13,890 nucleotides of DNA from Pseudomonadota bacterium (GTDB lineage: Bacteria > Myxococcota > Bradymonadia > UBA4248), in assembly GCA_017629415.1 (NCBI GenBank), contig JAGBXG010000110.1, positions 1 to 13,890 of the forward strand. The letters are read 5' to 3'. Positions 1-7,203 of the stretch are shown in pieces (the stretch's first letter is position 1; every line of letters begins with the position of its first letter). The notes beneath the pieces were generated by a model. It made no database searches. It was not told where the DNA came from and saw only the letters and a program-made list of their open reading frames with translations. The translations under genes and the position numbers were made by a program.

Positions 1-413
1 CCAAACATGCTGCCCACCAGGAAACTCTCCAGTAAACCGAGGTTGTATCCCCAATAACAAATGGGAAATATGACCAAAAGCGGTCCCAAATACGTCAGAA
101 AACCAAATAAAAAACTGCGGTTTCGGTTGACCTTGAATTGGTTCATATCCAGCTCAAGACCGGCCATAAACATGATGTATAAAAGTCCGATGGTCGAGAA
201 AAGTCCAATCGCACCGCTGTTATCGACGATATTTAAGGCATGCGGACCTACAATGACACCGCATAAAATAAGCCCAATGACTTGAGGAAGACGTAATTTC
301 TTCGTAATAATGGGCATAATCAGAATTATCGCCAGCATCACTGAAAATAAAGTGACATTTTCAGTTAAAGGTGTCGCAAAAAGCTCGTGAATTCTTTCTG
401 AAAATTGAGACAT
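1..413 (-). CDS. Cation:proton antiporter (CPA2/KefB family), N-terminal part
   Basis: This is the first ~137 residues of an inner-membrane Na+/H+ or K+/H+ antiporter; the rest lies off the left edge. The reverse strand reads from an ATG at 413 without a stop. It begins MSQFSERIHELF and has about four hydrophobic segments at residues 20-38, 44-57, 68-88 and 100-121. Family-typical patterns are LPQVIGLILCGVIVGP after the first helix and FMAGLELD after the third; both match the start of CPA2 exchangers (Pfam Na_H_Exchanger). The family exchanges monovalent cations for protons, but the ion cannot be read from this fragment and the regulatory TrkA-N-type C-terminus, if any, is not visible. No strong Shine-Dalgarno is seen before the ATG. 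The gene is divergent from the 501-1172 gene and the two share an 87-nt gap that must hold both promoters. The family call is secure; the substrate is unknown. Confidence 0.85.
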   Translation of the reverse strand, partial: MSQFSERIHELFATPLTENVTLFSVMLAIILIMPIITKKLRLPQVIGLILCGVIVGPHALNIVDNSGAIGLFSTIGLLYIMFMAGLELDMNQFKVNRNRSFLFGFLTYLGPLLVIFPICYWGYNLGLLESFLVGSMF

Positions 414-451
414 ATCGCCAAAATGTATTAAATGGTGTGAAAGTACGGAAA

Positions 452-473
452 TGCATGCCTGAAATGGCCTGCA
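452..473. promoter_or_regulatory. Imperfect dyad in the divergent antiporter/DUF3761 intergenic gap
   Basis: TGCATGCC and GGCCTGCA form an inverted repeat (7 of 8 positions pair) around a 6-nt centre. It lies in the 87-nt gap between two divergently transcribed genes, where an operator would be expected. No convincing -35/-10 pair could be placed with it. It could be chance. Confidence 0.2.
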
Positions 474-500
474 GAAAGTAAACTCTTATATGGAAAACCC

Positions 501-1172
501 ATGACACAGGCAATTCACAAAGAAAAACATGAAGAAGTCGCCGTTACCCAACCTGAAAATATCGGCTCCGAACTTTTGTGCGATGATGTTGGCACGTCGG
601 ATTTAGCAGAACAGGCAAATCTTCCAGAAACTCAGAATGAAAAATTAGAACGTCTGCGCGAAGAAGTTTTGGAAGAACAAATCATGAAGCCAGAAACTTC
701 GGAGCATTTGGAGAATGTGGAGAATTTGGGGGAATTGCCAGTGACGTCAGAACCTGTCACTCCCCAAGGCCATCCGAAGCTAAAGGCTATTTTGTGCGGT
801 ATTTTGGGTATCATTGCAGTGGTGATTTGCTGTGTCGTCAAAGTTTTTCCGCTGGCTGTCATCATTGCGATTTTTACGCTTCTCATTGCTTTATGTCAGG
901 CCAAATCCTGGCGTATCGGCACCATGGTAAGCTGCGGATTGATGCTGGTGGCCATTGTCGTCTCATTTATCGTGGGGATGCCCGAACCCCAGACTTTAGG
1001 GCGTACGCGGTGCTGTGATGGCACCTGGTCAGACACCAAAGGCAAGGGAGCCTGCTCGCATCATGGCGGCGTATGCCCGTTAAATCAGCGTAAAAAATGT
1101 TGTGACGGCACCTGGTCAGATGCCAAAGGCAAAGGGGCTTGTGCACATCACGGCGGTGTATGCGAAAAATAA
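501..1172 (+). CDS. Membrane protein with tandem DUF3761-like Cys/His modules
   Basis: A 223-residue protein of unknown function. Residues 1-92 are hydrophilic and strongly acidic (Glu-rich, coiled-coil-like around 45-75), with no signal peptide. Residues ~95-160 are hydrophobic and should form two or three membrane helices. The C-terminal ~53 residues hold two near-identical modules of the form CCDGTWSD.KGKGAC.HHGGVC, starting at C171 and C200. This pattern (C.DGT.S...G.CS.HGGV) resembles DUF3761 (PF12587), a short domain of unknown role usually found in exported or membrane-anchored proteins; the clustered Cys and His suggest disulfides or metal binding, which is inference. The ATG at 501 is preceded by only a weak ribosome site. 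An ATG at 490 opens a 4-codon ORF whose TGA overlaps the start as ATGA. The downstream gap has no clear terminator. Coding status is secure, domain naming moderate. Confidence 0.8.
   Translation: MTQAIHKEKHEEVAVTQPENIGSELLCDDVGTSDLAEQANLPETQNEKLERLREEVLEEQIMKPETSEHLENVENLGELPVTSEPVTPQGHPKLKAILCGILGIIAVVICCVVKVFPLAVIIAIFTLLIALCQAKSWRIGTMVSCGLMLVAIVVSFIVGMPEPQTLGRTRCCDGTWSDTKGKGACSHHGGVCPLNQRKKCCDGTWSDAKGKGACAHHGGVCEK
1011..1170 (+). repeat. In-gene tandem duplication of a 22-codon Cys/His module
   Basis: Two copies, 1011-1076 and 1098-1163, begin 87 nt apart and encode 20 of 22 identical residues. Codon by codon they differ at 12 of 66 bases. Only two of those changes alter the protein (Thr to Ala and Ser to Ala); the rest are silent. 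Confidence 0.85.
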
Positions 1173-1412
1173 TGCCGGCGCGTATCTGGCCCGACAGGGA
1201 CAGATAGCAGACGGCAGACACGGCGTAGTGCAGGCCGCAATGCGGCCAAACAAGACGTGTCAAATATCCTCATCGCATACATGTAAACGATATAGCTACA
1301 TGGTTTCAGAAAATACCCCAAAAATTCGCTTATCCCCTTGATTTCGTAGTTGAAAACATCTGCAAGAACTCGCTAGAAACTGATCTTGCCTTGTACGGAG
1401 GAGGGCAGACCA
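1173..1412. other. Intergenic region with two small dyads
   Basis: A 240-nt gap before the lipoprotein gene. It contains a perfect short hairpin GGCCGC-AAT-GCGGCC at 1233-1247 with no T tract after it, so it is not a standard terminator. It also contains an inverted repeat CATGTA...TACATG at 1280-1302 with an 11-nt centre, upstream of the lipoprotein gene, which could be an operator. No convincing sigma-70 promoter was found. A short open frame across 1102-1341 overlaps the previous gene and has no recognisable product. Confidence 0.35.
1396..1405 (+). promoter_or_regulatory. Ribosome binding site that decides the lipoprotein start
   Basis: ACGGAGGAGG precedes the ATG at 1413 at good spacing and lies inside the frame that would open at the TTG at 1386. 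It therefore supports 1413 as the true start. Confidence 0.75.
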
Positions 1413-3179
1413 ATGAGACCACATATTATCATCACAAATTTAATCATCCTGACAGCTGTTGCCGGATGCGCTGAGGCTATCATTGAGTCGGAAACTTCCT
1501 CATGCAATCCGGCTTGTACTGTGGCTCAGGCCTGTATTAACGGCATGTGTTATGACACGTGTTCACAAAATAAGCCGTGCAAAGCTTTTAATGCCACTTG
1601 TCAGAATCATATCTGCATTGCGAAAGATGCGGAATGCACACCCAATACGCGGAAATGTCACACCGATGACAAAACCGTTATGATATGCAAAAACGGCATG
1701 GGGTATGAGCCTGAAAAGGTTTGCGGTTCCAACGAAACATGTGACATGGGCGTGTGTGTGGAAAATGCCTGTGTGGATGGTACAAAGCGATGTCGGCAGA
1801 ACAATGTGGAAATCTGTAAAAATAGCGCGTTCATGGTCTATACCGAATGCGAACTTCCGCAAATCTGTCAAGAGGGCAGCTTTGAGTGTGAAGAACCGGC
1901 AGAATGTCAGGGCAATGTCAAAAAATGTGATGAAAATGGCAACATCGTGGCCTGTATTGACGACCACTGGAGGCCGCATCAGACCTGTGCTGCAGGTTAT
2001 GCATGCGACACGACGAAATTAGAATGCATTGAAACGGCCACTTGTGATGCCGGAAGCCTGAAATGTAACGGCGATACGGTTTATCAATGTTTGCAAAGTC
2101 ATTGGCAGAAGCTGGCGGCATGCAAAACCGGCGAATTGTGCCGTCAGGGAAAATGCATCAAAGCAACATGCGAAGACGGGGAATCTCGGTGCAGTGAATC
2201 GGGCAATCTCAGTTATATTGAAGTATGTCAATATTCTGAATTTTATCCGAATACTCAATGTATGAGCGGCGAAGTTTGCGTCATGGCAGACGGCAAAGCC
2301 ACATGCGCGAAAAACCAATGCAGCAGTTTGTACAAATGTGAAAATAACGCGCTCTACAAATGCGAGTTGACGGATTATCAGTTGAAGGAAACATGCACAG
2401 CTGGAACTTATTGCGATGCCGTTTCAGGCGCATGTCTCCCGAATTGCGGCAACAACATTGTCGATGCCGGTGAAGATTGTGATGGTATCACTTTCCGCGA
2501 CGGACTTTCTTGCGGTTCGGCAGTGACGAATTCTGTCGGCGATCTCAAATGTACTAAAGATTGCAAACTTGATGCTTCGGGATGTACGACAAAATGTGAA
2601 TCAGGGGCCAAAAGCTGCACAGAATCCGTGTTATCTGAATGTATCGGCGGCAAATGGCAAACCACGGATTGTGCGGCATCCGGGCAAGCTTGTGGCGCAA
2701 ACGGCTGCTACACACCGAGTTTTACAGGCGATTGGCATTATCTGCAGGATTTTGAAAATTTGCCCACAACTGCTGTTCAACCCGATCGATATACTGCTGT
2801 CCTGGAGTTTGAAGAAAACGGCATTTCATGGAAGATGCAGGGCCGGCGCGATATGGATAACAAAAATATCGACGGTCAGGGATTGATCATGCGCAAGGAT
2901 AGCAATGCGACTTGCTATATTCATGCGACGCATATTCCCAACGGCGTGAAAAAATTGGCATTTTCATGGCGCAGCTGGGGCGGCAGCGGTGATTCCGGCA
3001 GTTTGTTTATCAAAGTTGGCACGGTGGAAACCAAGCTGGAATTTTCTAATGTGACAACAACACAGAATTATGAACTCGATATCGACACGGCAGCCATGTC
3101 ATCCGCTGATGAAATTCGCATCGAATCGACGAACAAAGGCCGCATTATCATTGACAATCTGCGCTGGATCGGCATGTAA
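1413..3179 (+). CDS. Cysteine-rich modular lipoprotein (Myxococcus-type disulfide repeats)
   Basis: A 588-residue predicted lipoprotein. I chose the ATG at 1413 over the TTG at 1386 because GGAGGAG lies 8-10 nt before it and it gives a clean signal peptide, with lipobox VAGC and acylated Cys19. The mature protein has seven six-cysteine modules of about 42-50 residues (Cys75 to ~Cys433), each roughly C-x4-6-C-x5-10-C-x8-12-C-x4-6-C-x4-8-C, with recurring DG..RC, QC and GE.C patterns. Between modules six and seven, residues ~345-391 carry CGNNIVDAGEDCDG, which matches the DUF4215/Myxococcus disulfide-repeat type. Residues ~440-588 lack the Cys pattern and look beta-rich (W441, YLQDFENLP, FSWRSWGGSGDSGSL, IIIDNLRWIGM), like a jelly-roll or ligand-binding domain. 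It is likely on the outer membrane or cell surface with its disulfides formed in the periplasm. A role in adhesion or glycan binding is a guess only. Confidence 0.85.
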   Translation: MRPHIIITNLIILTAVAGCAEAIIESETSSCNPACTVAQACINGMCYDTCSQNKPCKAFNATCQNHICIAKDAECTPNTRKCHTDDKTVMICKNGMGYEPEKVCGSNETCDMGVCVENACVDGTKRCRQNNVEICKNSAFMVYTECELPQICQEGSFECEEPAECQGNVKKCDENGNIVACIDDHWRPHQTCAAGYACDTTKLECIETATCDAGSLKCNGDTVYQCLQSHWQKLAACKTGELCRQGKCIKATCEDGESRCSESGNLSYIEVCQYSEFYPNTQCMSGEVCVMADGKATCAKNQCSSLYKCENNALYKCELTDYQLKETCTAGTYCDAVSGACLPNCGNNIVDAGEDCDGITFRDGLSCGSAVTNSVGDLKCTKDCKLDASGCTTKCESGAKSCTESVLSECIGGKWQTTDCAASGQACGANGCYTPSFTGDWHYLQDFENLPTTAVQPDRYTAVLEFEENGISWKMQGRRDMDNKNIDGQGLIMRKDSNATCYIHATHIPNGVKKLAFSWRSWGGSGDSGSLFIKVGTVETKLEFSNVTTTQNYELDIDTAAMSSADEIRIESTNKGRIIIDNLRWIGM

Positions 3180-3192
3180 TGATTGTGAGAAC

Positions 3193-3222
3193 CGCGCTAT
3201 TCGGCCGTTGGCCGTAGACGCG
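3193..3222 (+). repeat. Hairpin just after the lipoprotein stop codon
   Basis: CGCG-CTA-tt-CGGCC-gtt-GGCCG-TAG-a-CGCG folds into a 12-bp stem with two small bulges and a 3-nt loop, beginning 13 nt after the stop codon. No T tract follows directly; the real terminator is about 50 nt downstream. It may protect the mRNA 3' end or be a repeat element. Confidence 0.5.
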
Positions 3223-3274
3223 CGGCTTGGCTCAGCTATTTCGCTGACGCTCAATACGCTTCGCCATTTTTTTG

Positions 3275-3304
3275 AGCCCCGCAATTCGCTCCGGGGCTTT
3301 TTTC
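3275..3304 (+). terminator. Intrinsic terminator after the lipoprotein gene
   Basis: AGCCCCG and CGGGGCT form a 7-bp GC-rich stem around a 10-nt loop, followed by TTTTTT. It lies 95 nt after the lipoprotein stop and 26 nt before the isomerase start. Isomerase transcription must therefore start within this short gap or read through. Confidence 0.85.
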
Positions 3305-3329
3305 ATAAATCCTGAGGAGTTTTTAACTT

Positions 3330-4898
3330 ATGACAGCATCTCTTTGGCAACGTTATCAGCAAAATCTTTGCGTATGTTCCGATATTGAACTTTCGCTGGA
3401 TATCAGCCGCGTGCACTTTAGCGATTCTTTTATGGATGATATGGCTGAGCCTATGGCAAAAGCCTTCGATGATATGCAAGCCCTTGAAAGCGGTGTCATT
3501 GCCAATCCCGATGAAAATCGTATGGTGGGCCATTATTGGCTGCGTACGCCGGAACTTGCACCGACAGAAGCTCTGAAAAATGAAATCATTGAGACTCAAA
3601 ATCGTGTGAAAGCCTTTGCCGCGGATGTGCATGATGGCCGTATCGTTGCGCCTAATGGTCAGAAATATACAGATTTGCTCGTCATTGGTATTGGCGGTTC
3701 AGCTTTAGGACCTCAATGGATTGCTTCTGCATTGTCATCGTCAAATGACAAAATGCGCGTGCATTTCCTCGATAATACCGATCCCGAAGGCATCTGGCTG
3801 ACCCTTGAAAGCATTAAAGCCCTCGAAACATTGCTCGTTGTCGTCATTTCGAAGTCCGGTTCAACGCCTGAAACGCGCAATGGTATGATTACAGCAGCCC
3901 AATATCTCGAAGAACGTGGTTTGAAACTCTCAAATCGAGCTGTTGCAATTACGGGAACAGGTTCCAAGCTTTATCAGACGGCACAGGCTGAAAATTGGAT
4001 TCAGACATTCCCGATGTGGGATTGGGTTGGCGGCCGCACATCTGAATTGTCAGCTGTGGGTCTTTTGCCTGCTGCGCTTCAGGGCATTGATATCGACAGC
4101 ATGTGTGCAGGTGCTTCCGCTTGTGACGTGCATACGCGTTGCCGCGATATCCGCAAGAATCCCGCCGCTTTGATGGCATTGATGTGGTATCACGCCACTT
4201 CCGGCAAGGGTCTTAAAGATCTCGTTATTTTGCCCTACAAAGACAAACTTTTGCTGTTCTCGCGGTATCTCCAGCAGCTGATTATGGAATCTTTGGGCAA
4301 AGCACTTGATATTGACGGCAATGCTGTCCATCAGGGTTTGACGGTTTATGGCAACAAGGGATCAACCGATCAGCATGCTTATGTCCAGCAGCTTCGCGAT
4401 GGCATCAACAATTTCTTTGTGACGTTTATCGATGCACTTGAATATGGTGCTGCTCCCGTCGAAGTTGATCCCAGCGTGACCCCCGGCGATTATCTTCACG
4501 GTTTCCTTTTGGGCACGCGTCATGCCCTGGCCGAAAGTGGTCGCGCATCGATGACGATTACCGTCAATCGCATCGATGCGCGCACGATTGGTGCGCTCAT
4601 TGCCCTTTATGAACGAGCGGTGGGTATTTATGCTTCATTGATTCATATCAATGCTTATCATCAGCCTGGCGTCGAAGCGGGTAAAAAAGCCGCTGCAAGC
4701 ATTTTGGCTTTGCAAACGCTGTGTCTTGAAACACTCCGCAAAGGCGGTGAATATTCCGCTGCTGACATGGCCAAAGCGATCGGTCGCGAAGATGATATTG
4801 AAACTGTCTGGCGTATTTTAACCTATTTGGCTGCTAACGGCAGAATTCATGCCTCCAGCAACGATAACTACGACTTTGGCAGAGTTTTTCATCATTAA
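3330..4898 (+). CDS. pgi: Glucose-6-phosphate isomerase
   Basis: This enzyme interconverts glucose 6-phosphate and fructose 6-phosphate in the cytoplasm, in glycolysis and gluconeogenesis. At 522 residues it is within the bacterial range. Sugar-phosphate-binding SIS motifs are visible: [12 protein letters not shown] around residues 117-128 and VISKSGST at ~172-179. The family signature 1 region reads [14 protein letters not shown], with Thr where many PGIs have Phe/Tyr, a form I associate with cyanobacterial-type enzymes. Catalytic residues by family comparison are Glu320 in MESLGK, His349 in STDQHAY and Lys452 in the signature 2 motif [10 protein letters not shown]. All expected catalytic residues are present. 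The ATG at 3330 has TGAGGAG ten nt upstream. The gene stands alone between a terminator and a repeat-rich convergent gap. Confidence 0.97.
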   Translation: MTASLWQRYQQNLCVCSDIELSLDISRVHFSDSFMDDMAEPMAKAFDDMQALESGVIANPDENRMVGHYWLRTPELAPTEALKNEIIETQNRVKAFAADVHDGRIVAPNGQKYTDLLVIGIGGSALGPQWIASALSSSNDKMRVHFLDNTDPEGIWLTLESIKALETLLVVVISKSGSTPETRNGMITAAQYLEERGLKLSNRAVAITGTGSKLYQTAQAENWIQTFPMWDWVGGRTSELSAVGLLPAALQGIDIDSMCAGASACDVHTRCRDIRKNPAALMALMWYHATSGKGLKDLVILPYKDKLLLFSRYLQQLIMESLGKALDIDGNAVHQGLTVYGNKGSTDQHAYVQQLRDGINNFFVTFIDALEYGAAPVEVDPSVTPGDYLHGFLLGTRHALAESGRASMTITVNRIDARTIGALIALYERAVGIYASLIHINAYHQPGVEAGKKAAASILALQTLCLETLRKGGEYSAADMAKAIGREDDIETVWRILTYLAANGRIHASSNDNYDFGRVFHH

Positions 4899-4910
4899 AA
4901 CGTGTGGATA

Positions 4911-5035
4911 CGGAATGGGATACAGGGTCCCATTTCGCCCCAAAAGTCACGTGACCAGTACCCGGCTAACTTACGAACAACGTAAGGTCCCTATTGTGGG
5001 TTCCAAGGGGCTCAGCCCCTTGGCGGGGTTTGGGG
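4911..5035 (+). repeat. Modular intergenic hairpin element, copy A
   Basis: A 125-bp unit made of successive dyads: AATGGGA...TCCCATT (4914-4934), the 10-bp palindrome GTCACGTGAC (4946-4955), CTTACG-aacaa-CGTAAG (4970-4986), and AAGGGGC-TCA-GCCCCTT (5005-5021), then GGCGGGGTTTGGGG. Copy B starts 179 bp later and differs at one base (C5024 against T5203). Copy A lacks the last hairpin found in copies B and C. Confidence 0.9.
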
Positions 5036-5089
5036 TCACGGTGTATGCAAAGTCGCAAATCACTTACGAAGTGGCGTGCAACAGGAAAG

Positions 5090-5235
5090 CGGAATGGGAT
5101 ACAGGGTCCCATTTCGCCCCAAAAGTCACGTGACCAGTACCCGGCTAACTTACGAACAACGTAAGGTCCCTATTGTGGGTTCCAAGGGGCTCAGCCCCTT
5201 GGTGGGGTTTGGGGCGGAGCCCCAAAAGAACTTTG
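5090..5235 (+). repeat. Modular intergenic hairpin element, copy B
   Basis: This copy repeats all of copy A with one mismatch and then adds a fifth dyad, TTGGGGC-GGA-GCCCCAA (5209-5225), followed by AAGAACTTTG. Neither GC-rich hairpin is followed by a T tract on either strand, so they are not standard intrinsic terminators. Confidence 0.9.
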
Positions 5236-5245
5236 CGTACGCCGT

Positions 5246-5276
5246 GGGTTTGGGGCGGAGCCCCAAAAGAACTTTG
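5246..5276 (+). repeat. Extra copy of the terminal GGGGC-GGA-GCCCC hairpin
   Basis: A 31-bp exact duplicate of 5205-5235, offset by 41 bp and separated by the 10-nt spacer CGTACGCCGT. It contains the TTGGGGC-GGA-GCCCCAA hairpin at 5250-5266. It shows that this module can multiply independently of the full element. Confidence 0.9.
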
Positions 5277-5300
5277 TCCAGCCTCGCAATAAATCATTGT

Positions 5301-7091
5301 TTAAATTTCAAATGCGTCGCTGGCTTTGCCAAAATTTCGGTGTTCCCATTGGGCTGGTTCTGGTGCCGGATCGCATTTTTTAGAGATAATACCGCGAGCC
5401 ATGAGGACGGATTCACGGCGTGCGGCTTTGGCTTGTTCTTCGAGTGTTGGCGGTGGATTTAATCGCGCGGCATGATATTGAACTTGCCATGCCAAAGGCA
5501 AAAACCAAAGCGATTGTTCCAAAGTATCAGGCAGGGATTCGGAGGTTTCCTGAACTGGGATTTCCCGGTTGGCGTTACCTTGTTTGATGCGTTCAAAGGC
5601 TTGAATGGCCGCTTCTTTGCCCAAATTTTCTATCATGATGGTTTGCATCATGCCGAGGGCGCTGCGTGGCATGCGAGCCATGAGGAACATTAAAGCGCGA
5701 GACGCGCGAGGATGAGGGTCTGTAAAGGCTTCGACAATGCCGTATATGGCTTCATCCATTGCCCCTTGTGATGTCATGATTTCGATCCAGAGATCGACGG
5801 CACACCAATAGAGGGGATGGGATTTGGGGAGTTTTCGGAGGGCTCGTGTCAGGGTTTGGGCAGCAATATGTGGGTTATCGATTTGTGAAGCGGCTTCGAG
5901 CAGGAGGTATTCCGGTGCATCGGGTAAATCTTTTTGAAGTTTTGCACATAAGGCATAGAGGGCGTCCAAATGATCGGTATCGCGGCGTTCTACGAGGGTT
6001 TCGATGAAGAGCATGCGGGCTTTTTCGTGTTTTTTTAATGCCTCTAGCATGGGGATATCGTGAGAGATTTGGGCATCATAAATACATAGGGCAGATTCGG
6101 CGATAGTTTGCGGATCGCCGTGTTGCATGGCAAGTTCGAGCAAAGGTTCTTCGATTTCTCGCGAGGCTTTGGCTTGTGAAAGGGCGTGTCTGGCGAGAGA
6201 TTTGCGCAGTTCTTGGATGAGATGGTCGTAAATTTGGGGTTTGATGGTGGTTTTTGAGGTGATGATAGCTTGATGGATTTGATCCAGTGCGTGTTCGGCT
6301 TCGCCGTAACGATGTGTTTGAATGCACAGTTGTGCCATTTGGAGCCAATATTGGGGTTCAGGTGTGCCGACAGACATGAGCTGATAGAGTATTTCGAGGG
6401 CATGTTCTGGGCTGCCGGCATGATTCCAGGCTTCGATACGCCAGAAAGTTTCAAATTTTTCGATTTCAGAATCCAAAGCGCAGACATCGACAGTATTTCG
6501 GAGCCAGGTGGAATACCATTCATGGTCGTTATTTTGTCGTCGGCGAAGGGCATTGAGCAGGAGATCGGTTCGTGAATCACCGGATTGGATGACGGATTGA
6601 GGCTGTTGAAGCCAAATTTTGAAGGCTGGCGGCATAGGTGTTGTCGATTTGAAGCATTCCGTTTGTTCGGGATTGAAATCGTGGGTTGCCGTCATTTGCT
6701 GGATGGCTTCTGTGGCTTTTTCAAATTCCGGGTTGGCTTGCATCAGGCTGAGTATGGCAGCAGTGATTTGTACAGCAGCCATTGTGATCGTTTTTTGTTC
6801 CAGGGCATGGGTGGCGATATGTGGCATGAGGATGTTGACGACATCGGGGATGATTTCGCCGATTTGAGTTATTTTGATGCCTTTGATGAAAGCCGGTCGA
6901 ATTTGGTGTGTCAGTTTTTGTGGCAGTTCAGGGGCTTTTGTGATGCCGAGGATATGGAAGCACCTTGCAAGCACCACGGATTCGAATCCGGTTTGTCCGG
7001 GTGTGGGTGGTTCAGTTTGTGTGGCATTGAGCTGAATTTCGGGGTTCAGGGCATTTTGGAGTGCGTGGATGGCGGTGTAATCAGCAGGCAT
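5301..7091 (-). CDS. Cytoplasmic alpha-helical (TPR-like) repeat protein
   Basis: A 596-residue protein of unknown function. It has no signal peptide or membrane segment, so it is probably cytoplasmic. It is rich in Ala, Leu, Gln and Glu and almost wholly helical in pattern. A TPR-like helix pair is visible at about residues 230-290 (AGSPEHALEILYQLM, then YWLQMAQLC around W249, then HRYGEAEHALDQI). Further degenerate helical repeats follow, such as DAPEYLLLEAASQ and PHIAAQTLTRAL. Helical-repeat proteins of this kind are usually scaffolds; no catalytic motif was recognised. The ATG at 7091 is the only reasonable start: upstream in frame there is a stop just before the terminator hairpin, and the next Met is near residue 89. 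It lies downstream of the RHH-FHA gene on the same strand, with an intrinsic terminator between. That suggests partly coupled expression and a shared job. Confidence 0.8.
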   Translation of the reverse strand: MPADYTAIHALQNALNPEIQLNATQTEPPTPGQTGFESVVLARCFHILGITKAPELPQKLTHQIRPAFIKGIKITQIGEIIPDVVNILMPHIATHALEQKTITMAAVQITAAILSLMQANPEFEKATEAIQQMTATHDFNPEQTECFKSTTPMPPAFKIWLQQPQSVIQSGDSRTDLLLNALRRRQNNDHEWYSTWLRNTVDVCALDSEIEKFETFWRIEAWNHAGSPEHALEILYQLMSVGTPEPQYWLQMAQLCIQTHRYGEAEHALDQIHQAIITSKTTIKPQIYDHLIQELRKSLARHALSQAKASREIEEPLLELAMQHGDPQTIAESALCIYDAQISHDIPMLEALKKHEKARMLFIETLVERRDTDHLDALYALCAKLQKDLPDAPEYLLLEAASQIDNPHIAAQTLTRALRKLPKSHPLYWCAVDLWIEIMTSQGAMDEAIYGIVEAFTDPHPRASRALMFLMARMPRSALGMMQTIMIENLGKEAAIQAFERIKQGNANREIPVQETSESLPDTLEQSLWFLPLAWQVQYHAARLNPPPTLEEQAKAARRESVLMARGIISKKCDPAPEPAQWEHRNFGKASDAFEI

Positions 7092-7102
7092 GAGTGGCCC
7101 CC

Positions 7103-7141
7103 AAAAAAAGACGCGGCGTATTTCGAAGAAATAGCCGCGTC
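7103..7141 (-). terminator. Strong intrinsic terminator between the FHA and helical-repeat genes
   Basis: On the minus strand GACGCGGC-TATTTC, loop TTC, then GAAATA-c-GCCGCGTC form a 14-bp stem with one bulged base, followed directly by seven T. The T run ends 11 nt before the ATG at 7091, so the terminator lies in the leader of the downstream gene and overlaps the place where its ribosome site should be. Confidence 0.9.
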
Positions 7142-7203
7142 AAGCCGGGCGTATGCGAGCAAAGCGAGCAAGACCGGCGTTTAAAAATAAAAAGAATGAG
7201 AGA

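Larger units (their letters stand above)
4899..5300. other. Non-coding convergent gap filled with hairpin repeats
   Basis: This 402-nt gap lies between the 3' ends of pgi (+) and the helical-repeat gene (-). It contains two tandem copies of a 125-bp element, an extra copy of its final hairpin, and a 54-nt spacer (5036-5089) with a small CACTT-acg-AAGTG dyad. Open frames of 94 and 128 codons run through it, but they translate the DNA repeat twice and are judged spurious. No T-tract terminator was found for either convergent gene, so the hairpins may do that job. Confidence 0.8.

Noticed and set aside
490..504. Four-codon upstream ORF (ATG GAA AAC CCA TGA) overlapping the DUF3761 gene start
   Set aside because: The ATGA overlap could couple translation, but a frame this short arises easily by chance and it has no ribosome site of its own.
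4911..5235. Possible CRISPR array
   Set aside because: There are only two long 125-bp units at 179-bp spacing with hairpin structure and no cas genes; this is not the CRISPR repeat-spacer pattern.
5005..5266. GGGGC/GCCCC hairpins as intrinsic terminators
   Set aside because: No T tract follows on either strand. They may still stop transcription by another route, but the sequence does not show it.
4849..5462. Two overlapping open frames (94 and 128 codons) after pgi
   Set aside because: Both translate the 125-bp DNA repeat, giving the same peptide twice. They have no ribosome site and no domain, and they overlap the pgi end or the convergent gene.
6585..7184. A 199-codon open frame on the plus strand
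   Set aside because: It is antisense to the helical-repeat gene, extends through the terminator hairpin, and has no ribosome site or recognisable domain. It reflects the codon bias of the true gene.
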